From positions 82,157 to 146,156 of the forward strand of contig NZ_JQKP01000007.1 of the NCBI RefSeq assembly GCF_000746095.1: a stretch of 64,000 nt of DNA, read 5' to 3'. The notes beneath the pieces are model-generated. The model was not told where the DNA came from and did not search any database. It saw only the letters and a program-made list of their open reading frames with translations. Positions 1-6,168 of the stretch are shown here, one piece after another. The translations under genes were made by a program, and so were the position numbers. Positions within the stretch are counted from its first letter, which is position 1. Every line of letters starts with the position of its first letter. Origin of the DNA: Ferriphaselus sp. R-1. Its GTDB lineage: Bacteria > Pseudomonadota > Gammaproteobacteria > Burkholderiales > Gallionellaceae.

Positions 1-48
1 TGAAACTGGTGGGAACAGTTCGCCACCACTGCTAGCTTTAATTGCCAT
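1..48 (-). CDS. N-terminus of an unrecognised protein, cut by the window edge
   Basis: Only the first 16 codons are inside the window, reading MAIKASSGGELFPPVS from an ATG at 46-48 on the minus strand. The start is supported by an AAGGA ribosome binding site about eight bases upstream (minus strand, around 57-61). The gene continues beyond the left edge, so the family cannot be named. It is probably part of the same accessory island as the antirestriction cluster to its right, but the two are separated by a long non-coding stretch. Confidence 0.5.
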   Translation of the reverse strand, partial: MAIKASSGGELFPPVS

Positions 49-88
49 GGTATTTTTCCTTAAATAGGAGGTTGCACGATGGTTTTTT

Positions 89-138
89 GAGCTTCGCGTC
101 CGTCATGCCGCAGGATTTATCCTGCGCGGTGGAAGCTC
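89..138. repeat. Nested inverted repeat (hairpin)
   Basis: An outer pair of 7-bp arms (gagcttc at 89-95, gaagctc at 132-138) encloses an inner pair of 8-bp arms (cgcaggat at 109-116, atcctgcg at 119-126) separated by two bases. No T-run follows on either strand in the position expected for an intrinsic terminator, so it is not a simple terminator. It lies just upstream of the minus-strand gene at the left edge and could be a leader structure or a mobile-element remnant. Confidence 0.55.
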
Positions 139-710
139 CGTGCTTACGAATTCCGAGTACTCGAAATCGGCAAGCGCCAGAAGGCTGAAAGTGGTGCCGA
201 ATAGTCGGCGTGAGGTAGGTCAGGCGGGAGATATCAGGTGAGTATTACTCCAGAAAGTTGGCAATGTACGCATGCTACACGTCGAGCAAGGCGATTGCAA
301 CTACTTGATAGCAAACAAATACATTCATTGAAAAGTGTCTTGCTTGGGGCGAAACTGTTTTGGATGGACGTTTATCAAGCGAAGAACATTCCGTGCTAAA
401 CCTATTAAGTCTCCAGTCGAACGGCGAGTTGCTCGAAGTCTAGTAACGTGTCACGAAATCGCTAGCAAACGTCGAAAATTGGGCAGCAGGATGCTTGTGT
501 AGATGTCGGGGGGGGATTGGCGCAACGCCGCAACTTCGTTGAAAAATATGGGGAAAAATGTTTCGGCTAAATAGGGCGATGCGAAACCGGGGAGATCAAC
601 AATGCGTTTCGGATAGGCTGACGATGAATCCGCAACACCAAAACCCATACAGTTCAGTTAGTTATGTCCCGTGTTGCGGCGTTGCGGCAAATCCCCCTAG
701 TCGCAGGGCA
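139..710. other. Non-coding stretch, no gene recognised
   Basis: About 570 bases without a credible gene. Short open frames exist on both strands but lack ribosome binding sites and have low-complexity or unrecognisable translations. No tRNA, repeat array or clear terminator was seen. It separates the partial gene at the left edge from the antirestriction cluster. Confidence 0.4.
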
Positions 711-1124
711 TCAGTCGATGGCCCTCAGCACCTGCCCGGCCTCCGGGTGATCCAGCATGTACTCGCGCAGCAGGTGATAGTGTTCTGAGCAGCTTAGAGC
801 GAACTGCCCATCACCGAACGACAGATGGCTGTATGCGTACAGGCAGCAGACGATCCCGAACGCATCAGGTGACAGTGCACCATCAAAACCATTCTCGCAA
901 CCGACCTTGAATGGCGTGCCCGAGTGCGGTGCCATGTAGAAGCCGCCGTTGGACAGCGCAAAGAAATCCCAATAGCCGCCCTGGTACTCCTCGCACATGC
1001 TATCGGCCATGGAGTAGACGAAAGGCTCAAGCTGCAGAGGAAAGTGGAGGCCGAACAGCTTGGCGGTATGAGTGATGCGCAACTCTTCTGGGATGAGGAC
1101 TGCGGAAATGGATGGCGTGTTCAT
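711..1124 (-). CDS. klcA: ArdB/KlcA-family antirestriction protein
   Basis: Product of 137 aa. It matches the ArdB/KlcA family by length and by the characteristic central block: YQGGYWDFF is followed by LSNGGFYMAP, and later come FDGALSPDAFGIV and a C-terminal YHLLREYMLDHPEAG. Members inhibit type I restriction enzymes and protect incoming mobile DNA, and this family works without mimicking DNA charge. The start is the internal ATG at 1122-1124 because AAGGAG sits six bases upstream; the frame is open further upstream but that part has no such site. It is the last gene of a minus-strand run of small accessory genes, typical of plasmids, ICEs and genomic islands. Function is inferred from family. 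Confidence 0.88.
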   Translation of the reverse strand: MNTPSISAVLIPEELRITHTAKLFGLHFPLQLEPFVYSMADSMCEEYQGGYWDFFALSNGGFYMAPHSGTPFKVGCENGFDGALSPDAFGIVCCLYAYSHLSFGDGQFALSCSEHYHLLREYMLDHPEAGQVLRAID

Positions 1125-1255
1125 TTTGTCTCCTTGGGATGAAAGACTCCCCGGCAACTTCTCCAGACGAACGGGAGCTTCCGCATGGCGCGGATCGCAT
1201 GTGAGTTCAATTGGAAGAAACTGCTGGGGAGGAAGTATTGAAGTACTGCGGGAAA

Positions 1256-1408
1256 TCAATCGTTGCTGTAATGCCAGAGCATGTCGTCCGGACTGATACC
1301 AGCCAGTAGGCAAGCGTGGGAATGGACAGCTTCTGCGAAGCCCTCCTCGGGCATATCCCAAGTCAGAGCAGCATCAACGGCGGATGAAAGGCAATCTAGG
1401 AAATTCAT
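1256..1408 (-). CDS. Small hypothetical protein (50 aa) of the antirestriction cluster
   Basis: A 50-aa acidic protein starting MNFLDCLSS and ending DDMLWHYSND. The ATG at 1406-1408 has GGAG eight bases upstream. Its first 35 bases overlap the end of the next upstream gene in a different frame, so the two are probably translationally coupled. It sits about 130 bases upstream of the KlcA-like gene on the same strand. Small acidic proteins of this kind often accompany antirestriction genes on mobile elements, but I do not recognise a characterised family and assign no function. Confidence 0.6.
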   Translation of the reverse strand: MNFLDCLSSAVDAALTWDMPEEGFAEAVHSHACLLAGISPDDMLWHYSND

Positions 1409-1583
1409 GGTGTTTTCTCCAGTGGTGGTAAAAGTAATATCCAATGCCTCCCAGAATCAGAGCGATCAGGAAGAGCGGCGGAAACAAAAGTGACAGCAAG
1501 GTCAGGCCAGCCACACCTATCCATCGGGTGGATCGACTGGCGAGGCAAAGCAGAGCGACGACGATGAGAGTCAGAACGTGCAT
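1374..1583 (-). CDS. Small membrane protein (69 aa)
   Basis: Encodes 69 aa with two hydrophobic stretches, one at the N-terminus (LTLIVVALLCLA) and one in the middle (LLSLLFPPLFLIALILGGIGYYF), followed by a basic tail rich in His and Arg. A clean AAGGAG seven bases before the ATG at 1581-1583 supports the start. It overlaps the next gene by 35 bases in another frame. The layout suggests a two-pass or hairpin inner-membrane protein. No family is recognised. Its location in a minus-strand accessory operon ending in an antirestriction gene suggests mobile-element cargo. Confidence 0.6.
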   Translation of the reverse strand: MHVLTLIVVALLCLASRSTRWIGVAGLTLLSLLFPPLFLIALILGGIGYYFYHHWRKHHEFPRLPFIRR

Positions 1584-1762
1584 TGAAGAACTCCTTGCGT
1601 GTTGGGAATGGAGGGGGTATTGCGAGGAATTGCTGTGTCAGGCCCGGTATAGGTTTGTCATTGAAGCGAGGGAAATTTCAGCGAAAAAGATGCCCTTTGA
1701 ATTCAAGGACAATGGAAGGACTTTCTTGAGTGGCACGCGGATTGGATATCCGCAGAACAGTT

Positions 1763-2257
1763 TTACTCGGCTGATGGTGCGGTTTCTGATGACTGTTTCT
1801 TTCTCGATGGCTTCCTTGGTCGGGTATCAGGATCAAGACTCACGCCAGACTCGATGAGTTGCTGCATTGCATCGAAGAACGCCTTTCCGTCTGCGACCTC
1901 GTGGCAACGATCCCGGACAGCGGATGCCTGAACAAGCCCCTCTGCCAGCAATGCCGCCAAGAGGAAACCACCGTTGTTCTGGCTCTTGCCAACATAGACC
2001 TGCTGCAGGGTGAAGGAGGTGATGAGTGCGCCATTCCCTAGCGCCTTGCCGATCTTCTCGGAGGGCACCCATTCGCGGCTGAAATATCCCTTGGCGGAAT
2101 TGGCGTTGATGCGGAAGTAAATCGCCCCTTCGGCATCGCAACCTATGTGATACATCAGCTCGGACTTCTGACTGAGTGATGGGCATGATGCAACCTTGAG
2201 TATGCGCATCTCGGGTGCGGATGTTGCAACTTCAGTTTGTGTTTCCTTCTTGCTCAT
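1763..2257 (-). CDS. Hypothetical accessory protein (164 aa)
   Basis: A 164-aa soluble protein beginning MSKKETQTEV with a polar, probably disordered N-terminus, a central mixed alpha/beta region containing YHIGCDAEGAIYFRI and SAKGYFSREWVP, and a basic tail RPRKPSRKKQ. The start has AAGGAG seven bases upstream. The basic C-terminus could contact nucleic acid, but this is only a composition-based guess. It lies in the minus-strand series of island genes with similar strong ribosome binding sites. No characterised family is recognised. Confidence 0.65.
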   Translation of the reverse strand: MSKKETQTEVATSAPEMRILKVASCPSLSQKSELMYHIGCDAEGAIYFRINANSAKGYFSREWVPSEKIGKALGNGALITSFTLQQVYVGKSQNNGGFLLAALLAEGLVQASAVRDRCHEVADGKAFFDAMQQLIESGVSLDPDTRPRKPSRKKQSSETAPSAE

Positions 2258-2343
2258 GTGTAACTCCTTGTGGTGTGTTGAAGTGACGAGATAACTGGTA
2301 CCTCATATAAGATGGCGGATATGGCGCTAGTAAGCATTTGCAA

Positions 2344-2841
2344 TTACGCCCAATTCTGCTGTGTTAGAGCAATGTGTTCAGCTATGCGAGCAGCCAGCCA
2401 GAGCTGTTTCGGGATGTAATAGACAGGCCCACCCGCATCGTTCCAGCAGAGCAGGAAAAATGCCCATTGAGCTTCGCCGGATGGTTCCTTAAGGTAGTCG
2501 CAGGCATCCCACCCCATGACTTGATCCGTGACGTTGGGCCATCTTCCGCCGTGGGATTTAGCAAACTCCATATCCATGCCCACGATCTGCTTGAGGTCGG
2601 TTTCGGTTTCGCAGACATGGAAGTTCCCGCCCAGCATGTCGGCATAGGACGCTGCGGCATCTGGCCTGGACAGCAGTCGGTCGATGTCGTGAGCATCAAT
2701 CTCGATGGCATCGTGGATGTGTCGGCCAGGCCACGGGCAGGCACTCAGTAGAACCATTGCCTGATCCTGAACAAGCCGGAAAGGGATGCGTCCTTGCCTG
2801 TGCAGGTTGTGGGCTTCGGTGAAGTTGTGAATGTCGATCAT
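2344..2841 (-). CDS. Hypothetical accessory protein (165 aa)
   Basis: Encodes 165 aa starting MIDIHNFTEAHNLHRQGRIP. No signal peptide or membrane span is seen; it is rich in Trp, Asp and His, with LVQDQAMVLLSACPWPGRH near residue 23 and a C-terminal helix LAARIAEHIALTQQNWA. The start has AGGAGGA close upstream and overlaps the stop of the preceding small membrane gene by four bases (ATGA), so the two are translationally coupled. Function unknown. It belongs to the same island operon as the genes that end at the antirestriction gene. Confidence 0.65.
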   Translation of the reverse strand: MIDIHNFTEAHNLHRQGRIPFRLVQDQAMVLLSACPWPGRHIHDAIEIDAHDIDRLLSRPDAAASYADMLGGNFHVCETETDLKQIVGMDMEFAKSHGGRWPNVTDQVMGWDACDYLKEPSGEAQWAFFLLCWNDAGGPVYYIPKQLWLAARIAEHIALTQQNWA

Positions 2842-3008
2842 GACTTCCTCCTGATGATGAGATTAAGGGCGGTATAGGTGGCAAAGGCGGCAAGGCAAGC
2901 CATCGCCAACTTGAGAGCCAAGGACAGTGCAGCTACCCAGACGCTCAATGCGCCGAGAGCGATGAAAGTGATGGCGAGTGCGACAAGGATCAGAAAGAAC
3001 CAGTGCAT
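2838..3008 (-). CDS. Small inner-membrane protein (56 aa)
   Basis: A 56-aa, almost entirely hydrophobic protein (MHWFFLILVALAITFIALGA onward) with two predicted membrane segments and a basic end, NLIIRRKS. The ATG at 3006-3008 is chosen because AAGGAG lies eight bases upstream; the frame is open for 14 more codons without such a site. It overlaps the next gene by ATGA and so heads a coupled pair. Upstream on the minus strand is a terminator-like hairpin (3034-3075), which implies the transcript has an attenuated leader. Function unknown. Confidence 0.6.
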   Translation of the reverse strand: MHWFFLILVALAITFIALGALSVWVAALSLALKLAMACLAAFATYTALNLIIRRKS

Positions 3009-3033
3009 AGGATTGCTCCTTTTGGGTGATGGG

Positions 3034-3075
3034 AAAAAAGAAAGCTCCAATGACCGGGATGGCCAAAGGAGCTTT
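3034..3075 (-). terminator. Intrinsic-terminator-like hairpin in the leader of a minus-strand operon
   Basis: Read on the minus strand, 8-bp perfect arms AAAGCTCC and GGAGCTTT (plus-strand 3068-3075 and 3041-3048) are followed by a run of T (complement of 3034-3040). No minus-strand gene lies directly upstream, because the next gene to the right is on the plus strand. The hairpin therefore lies between a divergent promoter region and the small membrane gene starting at 3008, where it would act as an attenuator or a barrier to antisense reading. Confidence 0.55.
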
Positions 3076-3083
3076 CGAGGGAT

Positions 3084-3119
3084 ACGACGCTTTCATAATT
3101 ATTGAGCCCATAGCGTCGT
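3084..3119. promoter_or_regulatory. Inverted repeat in a divergent promoter region
   Basis: Perfect 7-bp arms acgacgc (3084-3090) and gcgtcgt (3113-3119) are separated by 22 AT-rich bases that contain a TAATTA-like box on the minus strand. The repeat sits between the divergent genes starting at 3008 (minus) and 3183 (plus). This arrangement suits an operator overlapping a promoter, but the cognate regulator is not known. Confidence 0.4.
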
Positions 3120-3182
3120 CGAAGGCTCTTGTTATCAGAGGGAAGCTGGTACGATTTGAGGAAAAGTTAAGAAGGGAAAGCC

Positions 3183-3608
3183 ATGAAACAAAAACCACGA
3201 TTTCAACTGAACCGCGCTGCCGTGGTCATTCGATACAAACAGCCTTATGTGGATTGGGCGCGAGTCGCAGGCCCCGAACCGGCCACTGACTACTCCTTGG
3301 AGCAAGCCAACGATGATGGGGAGATGTTTCTAATCCCCTCGTACGATAGCCCTGTCGATGCTGTGGATGGGACAGGTGATGCGATCAAGTGGGTGGAGAA
3401 ACGCTGGAAAATGCTCTTCGAGTATTTCCTTGGCGAATGGATACTGGACGAATCCGCTTGGCCTCAGAAACGCACGCTCAAAATGTTCCGGGAATGGTTT
3501 GAGGTCGAATACCGCTCGATCGTCTGGGACATGGGGCATGAACCGCTGATGATCGACGAGTGGATATATGACGAGGATGACGGGATGGATTGCTCAGTAG
3601 TACACTGA
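3183..3608 (+). CDS. Hypothetical protein (141 aa)
   Basis: Encodes 141 aa starting MKQKPRFQLNRAAVVIRYKQ, with a basic N-terminus and a very acidic C-terminus (IDEWIYDEDDGMDCSVVH). There is no signal peptide or membrane segment. AAGAAGGGAAA before the ATG provides a ribosome binding site. Aromatic-rich segments such as KWVEKRWKMLFEYFLGEW point to a folded helical domain. It is the only plus-strand gene in this part of the island and is transcribed divergently from the operon to its left. The acidic tail could mimic DNA charge, but no known inhibitor family is recognised. Confidence 0.6.
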   Translation: MKQKPRFQLNRAAVVIRYKQPYVDWARVAGPEPATDYSLEQANDDGEMFLIPSYDSPVDAVDGTGDAIKWVEKRWKMLFEYFLGEWILDESAWPQKRTLKMFREWFEVEYRSIVWDMGHEPLMIDEWIYDEDDGMDCSVVH

Positions 3609-3610
3609 TT

Positions 3611-3904
3611 TCAAATGGTTATTAGATACGGTAGCACGTAGGCGATGAGCAGGAACACCCATACAGCCCCGATCAACGTGGTCACGACCGACGTCGCGAG
3701 TTGCCTCATGATGTACTCCACGGAGTCCCAGAGGCCCATCTCGGGCATGAGTGACATGGCACGACTAAATCGAGTGTGGTCGGTAGATGCCCACTTGAAC
3801 GTGCTGACGATAGCTTTGCTGGCGAGGTTGAGGGATGATCGAGTGGCTTCAGAGGCAGCGGATTGAAGGTTGCGCTGGATACGGGTACGGCGGGGAGGGG
3901 GCAT
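3611..3904 (-). CDS. Hypothetical membrane protein (97 aa)
   Basis: A 97-aa protein with a strongly basic N-terminus (MPPPRRTRIQRN) and one long C-terminal hydrophobic segment, TSVVTTLIGAVWVFLLIAYV, near residues 71-90, so it is probably anchored by its C-terminus. AAAGGA lies about eight bases before the ATG. It ends two bases from the convergent neighbour at 3608. It follows the XRE-type gene on the minus strand, but a terminator hairpin at 3925-3960 separates them. Function unknown. Confidence 0.55.
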   Translation of the reverse strand: MPPPRRTRIQRNLQSAASEATRSSLNLASKAIVSTFKWASTDHTRFSRAMSLMPEMGLWDSVEYIMRQLATSVVTTLIGAVWVFLLIAYVLPYLITI

Positions 3905-3924
3905 CGGCAGTCCTTTCTTGGGGA

Positions 3925-3960
3925 TAGAAAAAGAAAAGCCCCAAGAGTTATCTCGGGGCT
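3925..3960 (-). terminator. Rho-independent terminator downstream of the XRE gene
   Basis: On the minus strand AGCCCC (3955-3960) pairs with GGGGCT (3937-3942), followed by TTTCTTTTTCTA. It lies between the XRE gene (ends 3988) and the next minus-strand gene (starts 3904). Confidence 0.7.
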
Positions 3961-3987
3961 ACGGGGAGAACTAGAAAGTAGTGGGGA

Positions 3988-4236
3988 CTAATCAGACTCT
4001 TGGGAGAGCCGACTCTCAACTAGGGCGATTAGCTCGCTGGCAGGAATATCCAGTGCCTTAGCAAGACGGAAGACGGTCGCAAACGCCGGGCCCTTTTCTG
4101 CCCGTTCCAGTGCGCTGATGTGACTGCGTTCCGTGTCGGCCAGTTCGGCTAGGCGGTCTTGAGTCAAACCCTTCTGCAGTCTTAGTTCATGCAGTACAGC
4201 GCCAAATACTCTGATTGGTTGTTTCTTGTCTCCCAT
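3988..4236 (-). CDS. XRE-family transcriptional regulator (Cro/CI helix-turn-helix)
   Basis: An 82-aa protein consisting essentially of one HTH_3 domain. Residues about 11-65 read LHELRLQKGLTQDRLAELAD then RSHISALERAEKGP and FRLAKALDIPASEL, the classic five-helix Cro/CI pattern with the recognition helix around TERSHISALE. Such small single-domain repressors commonly autoregulate and control mobile-element genes. A palindrome, GCATAC-gcat-GTATGC, lies 38 bases upstream of the start and is a good candidate for its operator. A rho-independent terminator follows the gene. DNA-binding role is confident; targets are inferred. Confidence 0.85.
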   Translation of the reverse strand: MGDKKQPIRVFGAVLHELRLQKGLTQDRLAELADTERSHISALERAEKGPAFATVFRLAKALDIPASELIALVESRLSQESD

Positions 4237-4273
4237 GGACTAGGGAGGGTCATATAACCAACTTCGCTTGTCT

Positions 4274-4289
4274 GCATACGCATGTATGC
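4274..4289. promoter_or_regulatory. Palindrome, probable operator of the XRE regulator
   Basis: GCATAC (4274-4279) and GTATGC (4284-4289) are perfect inverted arms around gcat; an alternative perfect pairing CGCAT-gt-ATGCG overlaps it at 4279-4290. It sits just upstream of the XRE gene on the minus strand, where repressors of this type usually bind to control their own transcription. Confidence 0.5.
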
Positions 4290-4346
4290 GCTATTCTGAA
4301 AACCTTGCGACTTCAGCGCTAAGAGTCACGGGGCATAGACCACCCG

Positions 4347-4396
4347 GCTAGGCCGAGAGACATATAGGGATAGTGGAGTGGATGAATTACGATTGG
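4347..4396 (+). repeat. Copy 1 of a 50-bp duplicated upstream sequence
   Basis: Matches 5105-5154 at 43 of 50 positions, most strongly over the last 38 bases (34 identical), which include ggatagtggagt and ttacgattgg. Copy 1 lies 73 bases upstream of the lipoprotein gene at 4470. Copy 2 lies 86 bases upstream of the WYL regulator gene. The shared position before gene starts suggests a common regulatory sequence. Confidence 0.75.
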
Positions 4397-4469
4397 AGCC
4401 GCACTGACGCAATACTTTTGTATGCAGCTCGAAACAGCTTATAAGTCAGAGAAATAAGATCATTCAGGG

Positions 4470-5009
4470 ATGATGCAGGGCATGAAGAAAAATATCGCAA
4501 TTTTGGTGGCGGCAATGTTGGTTACAGGGTGTGGCTATGTTACTAACAGGTATTCAATGTCTGCCGACAATGTCATGGCAGCCCGATCCTGGAACGGGGT
4601 TATGGTCAATGTGGGTAATTTTACTGAGGCACCAAACACCAAAGCCTCTTGTAACTACAAGGGACCGATTAATACGATCGATGGCGAGAGCTATGGGCAA
4701 TTCGTCAGGAATGCTCTTGTTTCAGAGTTGACAATTGCTGGGGCCTATTCTGAGAGTGCTCCGATAACAATTACTGGTCGATTGGATAGGCTCGATAACG
4801 CAACAGCCTTCGATACAAGCTGGTCGCTTGACGTAACTCTGACCTCATCGAATGGCAAGTCTGCCAGCGTAAAAGAGACCTATAAGTACCATGGGTCGAT
4901 TGTTGGGACAACAGATAGCACTTGCAGTGCGGCGGCGGCGGGCTTTGTTCCGGCAGTCCAGAATCTAGTTGGGAAAATGATCCGAGAAATCCCCAAATCT
5001 TTGCTTTGA
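4470..5009 (+). CDS. Predicted lipoprotein
   Basis: Encodes 179 aa with a lipoprotein signal peptide: a basic start (MKKN), a hydrophobic run AILVAAMLV and a lipobox VTGC ending near residue 21. The start could be the first ATG at 4470 or the ATG at 4482, which gives a more typical MKKN signal; neither has a strong ribosome binding site. The mature part is beta-rich (ITITGRLDRLDN, WSLDVTLTSSNGKSASVKET) and resembles small periplasmic lipoproteins of unknown role. It lies between the two copies of the 50-bp repeat and just before the WYL regulator, which suggests shared control. No specific family is recognised. Confidence 0.65.
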   Translation: MMQGMKKNIAILVAAMLVTGCGYVTNRYSMSADNVMAARSWNGVMVNVGNFTEAPNTKASCNYKGPINTIDGESYGQFVRNALVSELTIAGAYSESAPITITGRLDRLDNATAFDTSWSLDVTLTSSNGKSASVKETYKYHGSIVGTTDSTCSAAAAGFVPAVQNLVGKMIREIPKSLL

Positions 5010-5104
5010 TGAATAGTTGACCGATACCACGCTGCATAAAAAGAATTGGCTGTGGTTACGCCCATTAGCCATCTTGTATTGACCCAGCGAAGATCTGCTC
5101 AGAA

Positions 5105-5154
5105 GCTAAGCCAAGGGACATATATGGATAGTGGAGTAGCTGAGTTACGATTGG
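5105..5154 (+). repeat. Copy 2 of the 50-bp duplicated upstream sequence
   Basis: Second copy of the sequence at 4347-4396 (43 of 50 identical). It lies upstream of the WYL-domain regulator gene and is followed 23 bases later by the 16-bp motif aacgacacaccctgtc. It is probably a binding site or promoter module for the regulator itself. Confidence 0.75.
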
Positions 5155-5177
5155 TGACATGTTGCTGGGATAGAAAA

Positions 5178-5193
5178 AACGACACACCCTGTC
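5178..5193 (+). promoter_or_regulatory. 16-bp motif shared with the promoter region at 8488
   Basis: aacgacacaccctgtc occurs here, 47 bases before the WYL gene, and again perfectly at 8488-8503 before a small-protein operon. Outer GACA and TGTC segments form a partial dyad. Two identical 16-mers, each upstream of a gene start in one locus, are unlikely by chance, so a regulator site is proposed. Confidence 0.5.
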
Positions 5194-5240
5194 AGGACTG
5201 GCCCGCAGAATATGTGCCTTCGCAAACTGTATGGTGAACC

Positions 5241-6152
5241 ATGAGCTCAGGCACACACGACACACTGGTGTATCGACTTTCAATGATGCTAGTGAAGCTT
5301 AATCAAGGGGAGAAGCTTGACCTGCACGATTTGGCTGATGAGTTTGGCGTGAATGTCCGTACGGTTCAGCGCGACATAAATGAACGCTTTGCGTATCTGC
5401 CCATTCAACGATCAGGTACCAAATATCATCTTGACCCGGCATATCTTGGGAAACTCACGACGCGGGATATAGAGCGTTTTGCAGGTTTGGCCGGTGTTCG
5501 GGGGCTATTCCCCTCGCTGTCTGACGAGTTCATGCGCGACATTTTTGATGCCCGCATTCAATCTGCCTTATTGGTAAAGGGACACAGCTACGAGAGTCTG
5601 GCAGGCAAGGAACAACTATTCCGCGAGCTGGAACAAGCCATCATCGCACGCCGCCACATTGCGTTTGACTACAGCAAGGCAGATGGCATCAAGAGATACC
5701 AAGCCATCGCGCCGTTCAAACTAATGAACCACAAGGGCATCTGGTATTTGGCCGCACGCGATGGAGACAAGCTCAAAACCTACTCCTTCGCAAAGATTGC
5801 CGCGCTGCGGTTGACTGACACTCATTTCGAGCCAGCCCCTTCCATAGACCAGCGACTTGCCGAAGAAGATGGCATCTGGATGGGCGAAGAAAAGAAAGAG
5901 ATCGTGCTGAAGATCTCCCGCGAAGTGGCGAGCTACTTCAAACGCCGCAAGCTGATCGCCAACCAGGTCATCGAAAAAGAATTGGAAGATGGTGGATTGA
6001 TCCTCTCCGCCAAAGTTGGGCATGTAAATCAGGTGTTGCCGATTGTCAGGTACTGGATACCCAACATACGCATCATCAGCCCAGAGGGATTGCAGGAAGA
6101 GTTAGAGCGTGAGTTAAAAGCGTACGTTGAGCGAGTCGGCAGTTTGGTCTAA
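5241..6152 (+). CDS. WYL-domain transcriptional regulator
   Basis: A 303-aa protein with three parts. An N-terminal helix-turn-helix (residues about 8-60, with LADEFGVNVRTVQRDINERF as recognition region) is followed by a WYL domain (about 130-205, with GIWYLAARDGDKLKTYSFAK carrying the name motif) and a C-terminal WCX-like domain. Regulators of this architecture bind DNA as dimers and sense nucleic-acid or nucleotide ligands; several control phage-defence operons (BrxR and CapW types). The duplicated 50-bp sequence and the 16-bp motif directly upstream suggest autoregulation. The next gene starts 16 bases after its stop, so it probably heads an operon with the zinc-ribbon membrane protein. 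Regulator identity is confident; a defence role is inference. Confidence 0.88.
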   Translation: MSSGTHDTLVYRLSMMLVKLNQGEKLDLHDLADEFGVNVRTVQRDINERFAYLPIQRSGTKYHLDPAYLGKLTTRDIERFAGLAGVRGLFPSLSDEFMRDIFDARIQSALLVKGHSYESLAGKEQLFRELEQAIIARRHIAFDYSKADGIKRYQAIAPFKLMNHKGIWYLAARDGDKLKTYSFAKIAALRLTDTHFEPAPSIDQRLAEEDGIWMGEEKKEIVLKISREVASYFKRRKLIANQVIEKELEDGGLILSAKVGHVNQVLPIVRYWIPNIRIISPEGLQEELERELKAYVERVGSLV

Positions 6153-6168
6153 ATCAAGGGAGAGAAAA

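Noticed and set aside
451..648. 65-aa minus-strand frame
   Set aside because: No ribosome binding site and no recognisable composition; probably chance.
558..788. 76-aa plus-strand frame
   Set aside because: Overlaps the end of the antirestriction gene on the opposite strand and has no supporting site.
1125..1361. N-terminal extension of the antirestriction gene
   Set aside because: The frame is open upstream but lacks a ribosome binding site and family similarity; the internal ATG at 1122-1124 has AAGGAG.
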